A stretch of DNA of 64,000 bases from Lasiosphaeris hirsuta (GCA_030549175.1 JAUKUA010000003.1:2914001-2978000); one strand, 5' to 3'; numbered from the stretch's first letter, positions 41,608-53,081 are shown. Numbers and translations are program-made. The notes: generated by a model not told the origin, from the letters alone.

Positions 41608-42318
41608 GCAAAAATATCTGCAAATGCTAGCCTTCCAAAGTGGCATATAGGATGGGGTTATAGAGCTACGATTTCTCTTGTGGGGTGTGCTCAGGCAAGT
41701 TGCAACAAACTCATGAAGGCGCTGATGAATTAATGAAAATACTCTGCTTGATAAAATTGCTGGCGTCATTTCCCTCGTCGTATGCATAGACCTTCGCTAC
41801 GCTCCGGTATGCTTCTTCCTCTCTATGTTCCTAGCAATTTACAGGTGTGCTAGCCCTTATGAGCAGAGAGTAGACGAGCTCTGAAATCAATGCTTCTGCG
41901 GCCTTTGTATGCTGTTGTGAAATCCACGCTACTTTGGCTATCGTGCCGTTATGAATTCCAGTGAATTCCATGCTGCCCCTAAAGCCATTCCTGCTTTTGA
42001 TTCTTCTCCGGTGAAAATGCCAGTACTGTTCTTTTCCCATCTCAGCCAGTGGCTGTCGGTGAATAATGCGTATGTCCATCTACTCGAGCTGTATCTCTGA
42101 CGCGTCTGCTAAATGTGTCTAAGAGATTGATCGAGACAGGAAGTGATTAGTCGCGCTGATGCTGAAAGTGCTCGAAGATCCCATTCATCTGGGTCCTAAA
42201 TATGAATACAAAACCCCAAGCAATACCCAGTAAGCGCTTCGTGTATCTGGCTCCCAGGGTACCATGCTAGTATCTGTAGCAAATCGTCACATCGCTGGAC
42301 CCGTTCTGAGAGTTTTTC
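41608..42318. other. convergent intergenic region
   Basis: About 700 bases of 3' flanks; no gene or repeat recognised. Confidence 0.5.
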
Positions 42319-44340
42319 TTAAGCCCTGGATGAGCGAAGCTGTCCATCAAACCGCTGAATATGGATGATCAGGGACTTGCGGGGCCGAGTGCGGCGCTCG
42401 TCCTCATCCTTATCATCGCTGTCAGGATCCTCGCTAGAGTCTTCCTCCTCCTCCTCTTCCTCTTCCTCGTTAACACCCTCAATCAGGGCAAGATCCCGGG
42501 CACGATGCATCTCGCGACGCCGCTCTGCCGTGAAATGATCTTCCCAAAAGCCCTGGCGAACGGCCTGCTCCGTGTCCACGGTGGCCATGCGGATGCGGTG
42601 GTCCAGGACCCGCAGTTTCAACTGGGCTTCGTGGCCCAGGTTGATGCGGCGCTGACGAATCAGCTTGTCATTCTGCCACATGTTGCGGTCGATCTCGTTA
42701 TCCCGTAGCGTCTCGAGGTGGCGCGGCAGGAACCGCATGTCAATGGTCGTCTCGAGGTGGCGCGGGACCGGGTCCTCATCGTCGTCATCCTCATCATCAG
42801 CGTCATCCTCATCGTCGTCCTGCGCCTGCGCCTGCGCCTGCACCCCACGCCTTCGCTTTTTGGCTGGCCTGGCCAGCTTGACGTTGATGTTCAAGAAGTT
42901 GGTATCGATCTCGGACAGAGCCATGCCAATCTGGTGGTCCTCGGCAAAGAACGGGATGACATTCATGCCGCCCGTGCGGTTGTTCTCCGGAGAGATTGTA
43001 ATACTGAGAGTGTGAAGGAAAATTTTGCCCTGGGGGAACCAAGCTGGGATCGCCAAGCCGGAGGTGTCGGGCTCGAAGTTGACGAGGGACCAGAGTGCCC
43101 CGACCATCAGGTTTTCGTACGGGCTCTCGTGGCGGTTGGGCTCGAGCTCAAGGCTTACGTTGCGAAGAAGGTGGCCGTACTTCTCGATGTTGATGGCACG
43201 GCCAGAGTACACACCATGATCGCGTGTCCTCAACACGCGGATGGCATTGAAAATTTGGCTGCGGGTGTGTCTTTTGCCAATGCTAAGATTTCTCAACGTC
43301 GAGTCACGCAACATGTACCGGAATTTGTTTTCGGAGTAGAGAATGCGCGTGCCTTCGACGGCAGCTTGGCGGCACACACGTAGGATACGCGTGTCGATAA
43401 TGGTGTCAGCCCCGGCGACTGGCTGTTGCCCAAGGCCACCGCGCAAGCGACGTGAGGAGCTACGGACCGCCTCGGTCCAGAGCCTAGTAACGTTGATTGG
43501 GTTTTTCTTCACAAGCAGATACCGGTAGATCTTGTCGCGGATCTCGGGAGCTATGACGAAGAGGTGTGATTTAGGCTGAAGAATGTTCGTGACTTGGGAT
43601 GCTCTCTGGGTCAGCTTAACCTGAGGCGTGGCATTGCTTGTCGAAGCATGAGGCCTAGATGCGTTCTGTACCCGTGACCCAAGGGGGGAGGGGCGCAAGG
43701 TAGCCAACTGGCTTCGCAACTGTTCTTGCTCCTCCTGCTGGGGGGTTCCACGTATGTGGGAATTGTACTGAGTAGAATGGAATATCTTCCGTCTCTTGGC
43801 CGACGGCAAGACTGCCTCAGCTTCCCTGTTGACCTCCTCATCGTCCTCGACCATAATTGGTATAATCTCTCTTCGGAGCATACTCTGACACTCCTCGGGC
43901 TCCGCAACATCTTCATCGCGGTGGCCCATAAACGATGTCTCGCGAGTCGAATACCAGTTCGGTGGGTATTGAGGTAAGACGCGGTGAGTGAGCTGGACAA
44001 AGGAGGGCCAAGGAGTGTGACGCCGGACGGAAGATTGGGATGCTGAGTCGCCCTCTAACAAGTTATCGAGTTGGATGATTGTACGGGGTCTGCTGCGGCT
44101 TCGGATGGTGACGTTTACTTCTCCCAGCCCATTGAGGGGTTGGATTCCGCCCAAGGTTCTCTCCTGGAGCCCATGGCCGGCTCTGCTTTGGATTCTCTCC
44201 TGAATCCTCTCTTGATCCCTAACCCAGCTTTCGGTATGGCTACCAGCATGTTGCTCATGGTATAGGGCCTGCTGGCTTAGTAGGCCAGGTCTATAGACCA
44301 TCGCAACTGGCCGCTTTCGAGAAGCCATTTTAGCGGGCAT
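42319..44340 (-). CDS. 2EXR/F-box-like fungal domain protein
   Basis: Single exon of 673 aa from ATG 44340. Residues 1-255 are polar, Arg/Gln/Glu-rich and mostly disordered. From about residue 258 the pattern FVIAPEIRDKIYRYLLVKKNPINV, then DTRILRVCRQAAVEGTRILYSENKFRYML, matches the fungal 2EXR/DUF7730-type domain: an F-box-like LPxEIRxxIYxxLL start followed by LRVCRQxxxExxxxLYxxNxF. These proteins are numerous in ascomycetes and presumed to act in protein interaction or ubiquitination. The C-terminal third has an Asp/Glu tract (DDDEDDADDEDDDDEDP) and a second Glu-only run near the end, separated by helical Arg-rich sequence. Specific function unknown. Confidence 0.8.
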   Translation of the reverse strand: MPAKMASRKRPVAMVYRPGLLSQQALYHEQHAGSHTESWVRDQERIQERIQSRAGHGLQERTLGGIQPLNGLGEVNVTIRSRSRPRTIIQLDNLLEGDSASQSSVRRHTPWPSFVQLTHRVLPQYPPNWYSTRETSFMGHRDEDVAEPEECQSMLRREIIPIMVEDDEEVNREAEAVLPSAKRRKIFHSTQYNSHIRGTPQQEEQEQLRSQLATLRPSPLGSRVQNASRPHASTSNATPQVKLTQRASQVTNILQPKSHLFVIAPEIRDKIYRYLLVKKNPINVTRLWTEAVRSSSRRLRGGLGQQPVAGADTIIDTRILRVCRQAAVEGTRILYSENKFRYMLRDSTLRNLSIGKRHTRSQIFNAIRVLRTRDHGVYSGRAINIEKYGHLLRNVSLELEPNRHESPYENLMVGALWSLVNFEPDTSGLAIPAWFPQGKIFLHTLSITISPENNRTGGMNVIPFFAEDHQIGMALSEIDTNFLNINVKLARPAKKRRRGVQAQAQAQDDDEDDADDEDDDDEDPVPRHLETTIDMRFLPRHLETLRDNEIDRNMWQNDKLIRQRRINLGHEAQLKLRVLDHRIRMATVDTEQAVRQGFWEDHFTAERRREMHRARDLALIEGVNEEEEEEEEEDSSEDPDSDDKDEDERRTRPRKSLIIHIQRFDGQLRSSRA

Positions 44341-46838
44341 GTTGAGCGAATCCTCTGAGCCTATTTCCTACGTCAATACACGGTTCTGAAATATTTAAGA
44401 AGGGTTGCTTTGAAGGATGCTGAGGTTAGACTTCATGGTAGGTACGTATTGATGGAATGCAATGCAGTGAACGAATACTAGCACACTCAGTGCCGCCATG
44501 AGCATGGGAAAGCTGATGTAGGTAAGACCGGAGTCTCCGTTTAGTAAACCCGGGAGTTCAATATGCTGGATAACCAAAAGAGATGTTATCCAACTTAAAC
44601 AGGAGGAACGGCTTGGAACATACCTTGACTCCTATGGTGGAAGGAGATATATGCAAACAGCACGACAGTTCTGCTGCTCCTACCTCTTTGGAGAAAGTCA
44701 ATAATTCATGCCGTCATTGGTGGCACGCGTGAACCAGTGAGAAAAAGAGGAAGTCGGTAGTGAGAAGGTGGCTCAGAGACGAACGGTAGAAGGCGAAAGA
44801 ATGTTGGGAGAGGATGAACCATGAAAAGAAAGGCCCTGGGGGTAAAGGATGCGGAAGAGAATATGGGAAAGGAGAGGCCCGAAAGAAAAGAAAGCCTCCT
44901 ACAGAAAAGTAAGCGGAGGGGAAAATGTGAAAATAGTAGGCTCCCTAGTAGTAGCCTTGGCCACCTGGGACGATGAGCTTGAGGCTAATGGCGAGCGAAG
45001 TCGCGGGACGGTGAAATATTTGGATGGGGATAGCAAAATGAAGAAATCTGGAAAGATGACGCTCCTCGATATATCGAGATCCAAGGGCAGCACGTATGCG
45101 CGGGGGGAAGGAAGCAAGGGCTGATCATGAGGTTTGAAGTTCATGGTACAGTGCTCGAGAATGAGAGAGAAATTGGTACAAGTCAAAACTTACCACAAGG
45201 TTAGGTATTGGGCCTGCAAAGGCTGTGAAACAGGGAAGGAGCAGCCCGCCTAAAAGTGTGAGCCGGTCGCGCCGTCAAACCGGTAGCACCGGCGAGCCGC
45301 CGGTAGCGCCGGTGAGCCGGAACCGCCGGTACGCCGCCGGTACCGCCGGTGAGCTAATATAGAGAGTGACGGCCTGTAGATGCCAGGCTAAAGAGTATTG
45401 CAAATCCTTGTCTTAGGAAGGCCCGGTTTGCTTCTCCTCACAGCACCTTAGCCTCGGCGAGCGGTGTAGAGGGGAGATGTGCAGTGGGATGATGGGAAGG
45501 TGTTGAGGTAGCGCGGGATATTGAGACGGCCGTGGAAAGATTGTGAGATAAAGAAAGGCGTAGTCGTATGAGACGAAGGCCGGGATTTACCTAGGATGGC
45601 AAATGAGAATGGGGACTCGAAGAAACAGTAAGCAAGAAGTCGCGTTCCTCCGTAGCTACTGCCCCTGATTCTTCACCTTTTCGCTCTGAGATTCTCAACA
45701 AATATCTCTACTTCAGTCTACGTATAACCAAAGTTATCGAGGCGAACCCGAACTACATGAGGGGCTGATGTAAAGGCCGGGCAGACGATTTTCACTATCC
45801 TCCTCTCCGTGCACGAACGGCAGGAGCCTTTCGCGTCTGATGTCGAGATGGAATATATCAAATCTAGATATCAAGGAATAATAACACTAAACACTCAGCT
45901 TAGGTTGCCTTGGCTGATGCAATATGATGGAAAGTGCTTCGATCCACGCCCCCTGGATGTGAAATCGACCACGATGCACCCAGCTTCATGTTGGATAAGT
46001 CCAGGCTGCAAAGCACGGCCAAGGAGCGACTGTCGTCCCACGGCACTAGCCCTTTTGATTGCGTCAATGCGGCTCATTTTACTCCAAGACTTACATCATG
46101 TTTCCCAACTCGGCACACACCTCATGAAAACGGGCTACAGCATCTGTTCCCATTCACAGGCATCTCCTCTTCGTGCTGATCCAGCCTACGCTCCCACAGC
46201 TGGGTTTGTGGTGGAGATGCATGCGGTCAACACCGCCAAGGCGCAGGAACACAGCAATCCACAGCATCGGCCGAATAAAACGGCCAGGAACAATGCCCCA
46301 GAACCTTCCACTTGGAAATACGATCAATTCACAATTCGGCATAAACATAGCAAGAAGGCGGAGATGTCCCGCTCCGGTTCTCGGTCGGGAAAATAGCCGC
46401 CCTCGTTTACCATCGGGTTTACTCCTCCAACAACTCCAATGGCTCCATGACTGCTCGTGTTCCGCTTCCGCGACAACTTCCGAACATGGGCCACGTTGCG
46501 TGTGATCCGCACTCCCCGGAAGGAAGGGCGCGTCCGTGTCAAACCCGCCAGTATTTCAACTTGTCAATCCCCGGACCACAAGTGTGAATGCTGTGGTCAT
46601 GCATGTGGATTTCCTGGCACTTTTTATGTAATACGCCACATCACAAGACCGTTCTCCCTTCCTCGGCCAGTTCAACACCCGAAACCATCGTTTGCTGTCT
46701 CAACTGTTATCATAAAATCTGCCCGTAAACAACCACAAAACCCATTGACCTGGCCTCCTTCATCGCCTCAAGGCTATCTCATCAACCTCTTTTCTTGGCC
46801 CCACATCATCAGAAGAAAAAAAGCCAGACTCTGCCGAA
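44341..46838. other. 2.5-kb intergenic region with GC-rich repeat
   Basis: Between two divergent genes. It contains the GC-rich repeat at 45281-45355. The minus strand at 44395-44820 has a possible small spliced frame with one hydrophobic helix. On the + strand a 195-codon frame at 45809-46396 lacks family features. No gene is firm. Confidence 0.5.
45281..45355. repeat. GC-rich CCGGT/ACCGG tandem repeat
   Basis: Two near-identical 20-bp units at 45281-45300 and 45301-45320, differing at two positions (CCGGTAGCACCGGCGAGCCG for the first). A degenerate continuation to 45355 is built from the same CCGGT and GCCGGT blocks. The units are internally palindromic (CCGGT...ACCGG). Confidence 0.85.
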
Positions 46839-47951
46839 ATGGGCTCCGTCACCCCATCCCCTCCCCAAGACCCCTGGATCGAGACACCGCTCGTCTATTC
46901 GGCCCAGCTGTCTCGGGCAGCCGGCTGCAGCATCTACCTTAAGCTCGAAAACCTCCAGCCCTCGGGCTCCTTCAAGTCCCGGTAAGCCTCCAATCACCCT
47001 TCCCTATCGCGGACATCGTAGCTAACCTGCGCCAGAGGCATCGGGAATTTCATGTCCCGCGCGGTGGATGCTACGCCCTCCCAAGACGTCCACTTCTATT
47101 GCAGCTCCGAAGGCAACGCGGGTCTTGCCTGCGCCACGACCGCCCTCGGCCTCGGCCGCAAGGCGACCATCGTGGTCCCGCAGACGGCCTCGCCCATCGT
47201 CATTGCGCGGCTTCGCAGCCTTAGCGCCACGGTGGTCCAACACGGTGTCAATTGGCCCGAGGCCGACGGCTTCCTGCGCGGGACCCTCCTCGCGCCCGAA
47301 CGCCAGGAGCCCAACACCCGGGCCGTGTATGTGTCGCCGTTCGACCACCCGGATGTCTGGTCGGGTGCCGCGACGCTGGTAGATGAGCTCGCTTCGCAGA
47401 TGCGGTCGAACCATGGGGAGAAGCCAATTGATGGGATTGTGTGCAGTGTTGGCGGCGGCGGGCTGCTGAATGGCGTGCTGGAGGGTGTCCAAAGGCACAA
47501 GGAGTTTGTTGGAAGACATGGGCGGGTACCCAAGGTCTTGGCCGTCGAGACCATCGGCGCGGATAGCTTGAATTCCAGCGTCCGTGCCGGCACCCACGTC
47601 ACACTGCCAGGCATTACGTCGATCGCGACGTCCCTGGGCGCAACACGCGTCTCGGCAAAGTCCTGGGAGTGGGTGGGTACTTGTGGCGAGGACCTCATCA
47701 GTGCGACGGTGACGGATCCCGAGGCTGCGATGGCGTGTGTGCGGTTCTTGGACGACATGAGAATTCTCGTCGAGGTGGCGTGCGGTGCGACGCTGGCGAC
47801 GGCGTATAATGGGGATCTGAGGAAGCACTTGGGAAAGAGTTTGAGCGACGAGGACTGGGCGGAGATAAACGTAGTGATGGTGGTTTGCGGCGGGTCTAAT
47901 GCCAACATAGACACCATCATGAAGTACAGGGAGTTATATGGCGGAAAATAA
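46839..47951 (+). CDS. catabolic L-serine/threonine dehydratase (PLP)
   Basis: Exons 46839-46981 and 47036-47951 (GTAAGC...GCTAACCTGCGCCAG) give 352 aa. The fold-type II PLP enzyme deaminates L-serine (and threonine) to pyruvate (or 2-oxobutyrate) and ammonia, in the cytosol. The PLP lysine is Lys46 in SGSFKSRGIGN, split by the intron. The glycine-rich phosphate-binding loop is CSVGGGGLLNG, and a C-terminal VVCGGSNANI completes the cofactor site. There is no regulatory ACT domain, so it resembles yeast Cha1 and mammalian SDH. The gene ends only 24 bases from the convergent acetyltransferase gene. Confidence 0.93.
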
Positions 47952-47975
47952 AAGGCTAGAGCGCGTTTCCGCATT

Positions 47976-48817
47976 CTATCTTTCGTCGTTGGGCCTGGTA
48001 TAGGCAACTTCGGCGTATCCTTCGGGGACGTTTGCGGATATCCGATCAAGATCTTGAAACACAAATTTGACCTCCCCAAAGTAGTTGACGTCGCCTTCTT
48101 GTTTGAACCCTAGGCTCCGGAACAACGCGATACTTTTTGAATTGTCTTGCTTGATCTTAGCCATGAACATCTTGAGCTTGGGAGCTGCCTTGTTCCTCCC
48201 GCCATCAGAGTTCGTGTTGTACTCCTCCAGTATGCTGTCCGAGTTGCGGCAAATGTAGTGCAAAAATGCCGACACTACTGCTCTCCCGACGCCCTTGCCC
48301 CTATCTTTGGAACCGGCGATCATGATGTCGACCTCGCCGACAACAAATACTTGATCATCATTCTCGTCGTCGCTCTCGTGCGGGTACAGGAACAGGTTGA
48401 CGTCGCCAACCATCCTGTCCGGGGAATCCGCGGAGCCAGCCACGACGGACATGGCACCCCGGTTTGTATCTTTGGCGGGCAGCGGCTGGCATATGATGAA
48501 GGTCAGTTTGTCGTGTGAGGCGCGCCACGACTCCTGGTTCTCGTATTCCTCCTCCAGCGTAAGCCGCTCAGACGCAGTTGCTGCTTGGATGGACTGCCGT
48601 GTCTTGTCAGTTTGATCACGGCGGTGTGAAGTTGGCAATGTTTCGCTGAGTAGCTTACGGGATCTTCCATCCATGCATGGTACCTCAGCACATGGCGGTG
48701 GTCATAGGGGACGAGGAGCGCTTGCGTCGTTGAGACGGCTTGGCGTGGTTAAGTCAATCGGAAATGTGTGACGAGGGGGCTATCATGAGGCATACCTGTA
48801 GATTTATTGAGCTTCAT
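47976..48817 (-). CDS. NAT9: NAT9-like GNAT N-acetyltransferase
   Basis: Three minus-strand exons, 48796-48817, 48659-48738 and 47976-48593, give 239 aa. Introns are GTATGC...CTTAACCACGCCAAG and GTAAGC...CGGCAG. The spliced start MKLNKSTAVSTTQALLVPYDHRHV and HAWMEDPSIQAATASERLTLEEEYENQESW are the NAT9 signature, and only splicing reveals it. The GNAT core carries GEVDIMIAGSKDRGKGVGRA, the acetyl-CoA loop, and KIKQDNSKSIALFRSLGF. NAT9 proteins acetylate protein targets; the substrate in fungi is unknown to me. Length is normal for the family. Confidence 0.92.
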
Positions 48818-49224
48818 TGCCAGACCTTCTAAATGGTATGCGTTTGACGTGCTGAGAGCAAAAGTGGGTCCACAAAGGTAATGGTGTGAGATGCATTGTA
48901 GCTGTCAAATTGGACGAGTTTCAATGTGGTTGTTAGTGGGGCCTGGCCGCCCAAGCAAAGTCCAACATGGGGGTTTTTAGGACCAACAACAATCAAGAGA
49001 TACCGTTCCCTAGACTTCAAAATTTAACAGCCTTTAGTGGTTCGGAGAGAATCTAACAGGGTATCTTGGATCTAAAGCCGTTCCGGCATGCAAAGCCAGC
49101 TCTACAAGTACAAGAGCAAAAAGTAGTCGGTGTTGTTACAGTGGGTTATTATAAATATACATATTGATACAGTGTCGACTTCTGACCAAGCAGCCAAAAA
49201 TGTGTGCTGCCGAGAGTCGAGTGA
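48818..49224. other. intergenic region between NAT9 and MSM1
   Basis: Promoter of NAT9 and 3' flank of MSM1; nothing else visible. Confidence 0.5.
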
Positions 49225-51092
49225 TTAGTCGTCTAAACCTCTTGGAGGGAAAAGACCGTCCGGGCCGGGCATGTAGGCGGGAACACCGTAATCGAAATCG
49301 CTGTACAGAGCCGCATTTTGGACTTGCCTCTTGTCGTTAGCAACGCCCAAGATGTCAAGCAGTTCGGCTGACTTCTCAGGCATGACTGGTTGCAGGAGAA
49401 TGCCCGCAAGCCGCAAGCTCTCTGCCGAGAAGTAAATCGTTCTGTTGAGTGCTCCCATTTTCCATGGGTCTTTCGCCTCCTTCGCTAGAACCCATGGCTT
49501 GGTTTCCGAAATAAACTTGTTTGTCTGTGTCTGTGTTATTATCCACGATCGTGCTCCGCGCTTCGAAACCGAGCCCGGCATACCTGATTGAGCAATTCCA
49601 TAACCTCGTGTAGAGCGGCACTGGAGTCCAGGTTCTCCATATGCTTCTCTACTGCCGGGAGAAGGTTCTTCAGTAAGTTTTCCTGGTGGTTGAAAATGTC
49701 GTCCGATTCTGCACTGTTAATTTTGTACAGGCCGTTGGCACCGACATCAGCGACGATTTCGCCAACATCCCAAGCCTTAGCTTTGACCACGCGACTCGCC
49801 AAGTTGCCCAATGTCCGTTGGAGCTGCTTCCGATACCTTTCGGCGATCATGACATTGTTGTAGTCTGCGTCATTGGAGATACCTCCGTCATGGATCATGT
49901 AAAACCGCATCATGTCAGCGCCCCATTGCTCAATAGCAAAAAAGGGATTGACCACGTTGCCAACCGACTTAGACATCTTCTTCCGGTCCAAGGTCCAATG
50001 CGCATGGCTGAGAACTCTCTTAGGCAGCGGTAGATCCAAGGCCAAGAGCAGGGCAGGCCAGTAGACACAATGGAACCGAAGGATGTCCTTGCCGATAACA
50101 TGAACGTCGGCCGGCCAGCCACCCTCGTGTTCCCTTCCGGGGGAAAGCGTTGGGAAGCCTGCCATAGTCATGTAGTTGATGAGGGCGTCAATCCAGACGT
50201 ATATCGTTTGCGTCGGGTCGTCTGGAACTCGGATTCCCCAGGTCAAACGTTCAGCAGGCCTCGAGACGGACAGGTCCTCCAGGTGGTTATTGACCCAGTC
50301 CACGACACTGTTCATACGCGCGGCGGGGACGATCCAGTCGGGGTTCTCGCTAAAGAATTCCAGCAGCTTGCTTTTCATCTCCGTCATCCGAAAGTGGTAG
50401 TTCTTCTCCTCTACCCACTCCACCTTACTTCCCGTCTCGGTTGATGCCATGAAAACCTCGCCCGTGAAGGGGTCCATCTGTTTCGACACCTGGCTTTCAG
50501 GGTAGAAGCACTCGTCGCCCACGCAGTACCACCCATCATGTACGGTCTCGTATATCAACCCCTTCTCTCTGAGCAGGAACCAGAAGTGCTCGACAGCTTC
50601 GATATGGTCCGCATCTGTTGTCCGAATGAAGCGGTCGTAATCGATCTTGGTGCTGTCGGCCAGGTTTAAGAACTTCGCTGCAGTTTCGTCACAGAACTCC
50701 TTTGGCGACATGTTCTCCACCGCCGCAGCTCGCTGCACTTTCATTCCATGCTCGTCGGTTCCCGTGCAAAGCAGTGCCGTGTTCCCCTTTAGTATTTGCC
50801 ATCGCTTCAGCACGTCGGCCAGGACCATCGAGTACATGTGACCGACATGTGGCGCTGCGAAAACGGTCAGCTTGCTACAGAGCGCTAACTATTGAGCCTA
50901 CTGCATACCGGCATTGACGTAGAATATTGGCGTTGTGACATAGTAGGGCTTAGGGGAGGGCGTCGTGGACTGGAATCGCCGCGATGCGACACTCTGGCTG
51001 CGGCATGATGGACATATCCAATTCCTCGACCAGGTCGGCGCCAGGGACCACCTGACAAGGCGGCGAGCTGAAGAGCCCCTCAGAAGCTCCAT
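49225..51092 (-). CDS. MSM1: methionyl-tRNA synthetase, mitochondrial
   Basis: Three minus-strand exons, 50909-51092, 49584-50854 and 49225-49524 (or 49530), give 584-586 aa. The class I synthetase charges mitochondrial initiator and elongator tRNA-Met. Residues 1-48 are Arg/Ser-rich without acidic residues beyond Glu2, a good mitochondrial presequence. The Rossmann core starts [21 protein letters not shown] with the HIGH-type motif near residue 64. TLLCTGTDEHG-like sequence (ALLCTGTDEHG), DGWYCVGDECFY, AERLTWGIRVPDD and KKMSKSVGN (near 350) follow. The last exon holds the end of the anticodon-binding helix bundle (ETKPWVLAK). No C-terminal tRNA-binding extension is present, as expected for the mitochondrial type. 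ATG 51092 is the first ATG of the open frame. Confidence 0.94.
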
Positions 51093-51540
51093 TCGCACAG
51101 CTCGTCTAGTGATGGACTGCTTACGCTGGTTATGGTGAGCTCAAAGAGTTCTGCGCCGGCAACAAAATTTACAGAATCGCGAGATCAGTGATATCCTTTT
51201 GTCGAGGATCTACCTGGTGGGATCATAAAATGCATTTAACGGGGCCTCTTGGAGTTGGCCTCGACAATAGTCGTGAGTACAAAGAAACCCAGGAATATAT
51301 AGAGGGAATAGACGGGTCACCTCGGTCAACCCGAATTCCTGGTCAATAATTCATCAATAGAATAAATGCTCAATCTGTCGTGAGAGGTCCTGGTGACAAG
51401 ACAATCAACAGCCAGGGACCCCACTCTTGGAAACCAAACAAAGCCCAAAATTCGCAGTGGTGCACAGACCATCGAAAAAACATATATGTACCTCGCGAGC
51501 CCCCCTCCATTGTCCGGATCTTTTTCTCTTTCTTTTCTTC
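51093..51540. other. upstream region of MSM1 (-) and U6 (+)
   Basis: No protein gene. Includes ACATATATG at 51480-51488, an AT-rich element about 55 bases before the U6 5' end; this is further than the usual -30 TATA position. Confidence 0.5.
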
Positions 51541-51650
51541 GCCCCCCGCAAGGGGTGGCATTTGGTCAATTTGAAACGATACAGAGAAGATTAGCATGGC
51601 CCCTGCACTAAGGATGACACGCTACTCAAAGAGACGCTAAACATTTTTTT
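51541..51650 (+). ncRNA. U6: U6 spliceosomal snRNA
   Basis: The sequence matches U6 over its conserved body. A GC-rich 5' stem-loop (about 51541-51559) leads to TTTGGTCAATTTGAAACGAT. The catalytic ACAGAGA box is at 51581-51587, followed by the AGC triad at 51593-51595, the TGGCCCCTGCACTAAGGATG internal stem region and the CACGC telestem. A 13-nt T run (51644-51656) is the RNA polymerase III terminator and source of the oligo-U tail bound by Lsm2-8. There is no intron interrupting the catalytic part. The 5' end is set by the stem-loop and may be off by a few bases. Its partners LSm5 and a FAM32A homologue are encoded elsewhere in this window. Confidence 0.95.
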
Positions 51651-51656
51651 TTTTTT
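51644..51656 (+). terminator. RNA polymerase III terminator of U6 (T13)
   Basis: Thirteen consecutive T residues directly after the conserved U6 3' region; standard Pol III termination signal. Confidence 0.9.
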
Positions 51657-51725
51657 CGCTTTGCTCATGGCCAAAGGTCGTGACATGGAGAAGAAAATTG
51701 TGGCTTTGGAATCGAGGCTACTTCG

Positions 51726-51737
51726 GGTTCGGGGTCC
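51726..51737 (+). promoter_or_regulatory. possible extragenic Pol III B box of U6
   Basis: GGTTCGGGGTCC resembles the B-box consensus GGTTCGANTCC with one inserted base, about 70 bases past the U6 terminator. In budding yeast the U6 B box lies downstream of the gene. The match is imperfect and could be chance. Confidence 0.3.
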
Positions 51738-53055
51738 GCTGATTGAAGTGTATGATACAACATGTGACATGGTCCGATAAGCAGGTGGATTCAGCATTCT
51801 GCTGTCTTTTTAGGCGCGCTCCCATGAAATCCGTGGCCACTGGGCCTGGGCATCAGAGGAACAGCTCAAAAGTACAACCGATGTGAATTTTCTGGCCTAA
51901 TTAATGTGTGCGAGCGAATTTTGTGTTGTCAACTCATAATCTTCATATACGTCGGTTCGGAAACAGTCTCGGTCAACAAGGATTCACTTTGGTCACAGTC
52001 CGGCAGCATCGGACATATATCCACCCTTTAGTCACTCGTCCGCATCGTACTCCCAACTCTACCCTCTCAAGCCCGTAAAGCTGCTAAGGTGTGAACGGTT
52101 CTTCTCTTTGCCTTACAGCTCGAAGAAACGTGGACACATCACGCAGGTGCACGCGTTGAGGACGATGCATGGTCTGTGAGCACGACAGTCCTGTCAGTAG
52201 ATAATCACACAGTGTCATGTCATCTCAAACTTGGGGTTTTACAGCAGCTTGCATGTACTAGTTTGGACGCCTCACATCATGTCCCGTACGGAAAGATACG
52301 ATTATGACGGTTGTGCATTGCTGCTGTTGAAAAAGACGCTATTCCGGCAGGCCAGGGCCGTCTTCTTGAAGTAAACGAGGGAGGAAAATGTAATGTGTGT
52401 CCTGGTCTCAGCAAGGGGATGCTCAGGATGGTCAGTAGCTCGTAGAACCCGCTAGCGACACCCTAGACCGTCACTGATGCAGAGCCTGCCGGGAATGGCA
52501 TAATAATGCAGAAGACAATGCTTACCAGACTCTCCATCTTGGGCCAGAACCAGAGCAGGCTGCAGAACCCCCACGCTGTCGCAGGTAAGTTGGGAATCGA
52601 GCGGGAAAAGGGTGCATCGGCAGCTCAAACTCGTATGGTTAGTACTGTTTTGAGTGTGCGTCCGGTTTATCCGTGTTGTTTCCCAATGTAAATACCGTTA
52701 GCAAGGAGGCTGTATCGGACTGTATAGATAATGTTCTCTCGTAGCGTTGAAACTTGGGGTGGGGGTTACAGCAGCCTTGTTCCCGAGTCCCGAATCCCGA
52801 GTAAACACTGAAAGCCTGACAGGTGCCCCGACACTTGTTCTTTTCAACAACCTGGAAGACGGAAATTGTATTCTTTGGCCGGATAGTTGCTTGCTGGCTT
52901 TTTGAGTCATATTAGAGTTCGAAAATGGCACTGGCAACACACTGAAGCCTAGCACCAAAGTTAACCGATGAAGAGATCGGGGCGTTGTCTTAGGTGTCCA
53001 ACTCGAGTCTCCCATGCCGATCCACAGTGTGGCTGGCCCCCTTGAAGTACACTTA

Positions 53056-53081
53056 TTTTTTTTTTTTTTTTTTTTTTTTTT
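53056..53081. repeat. poly-T tract (26 nt)
   Basis: Uninterrupted T26 in the gene-empty region. Confidence 0.95.

Noticed and set aside
45809..46396. 195-codon frame on + upstream of the serine dehydratase gene
   Set aside because: It opens with GTG, has no domain, signal peptide or coding-like codon bias, and lies in a promoter region.
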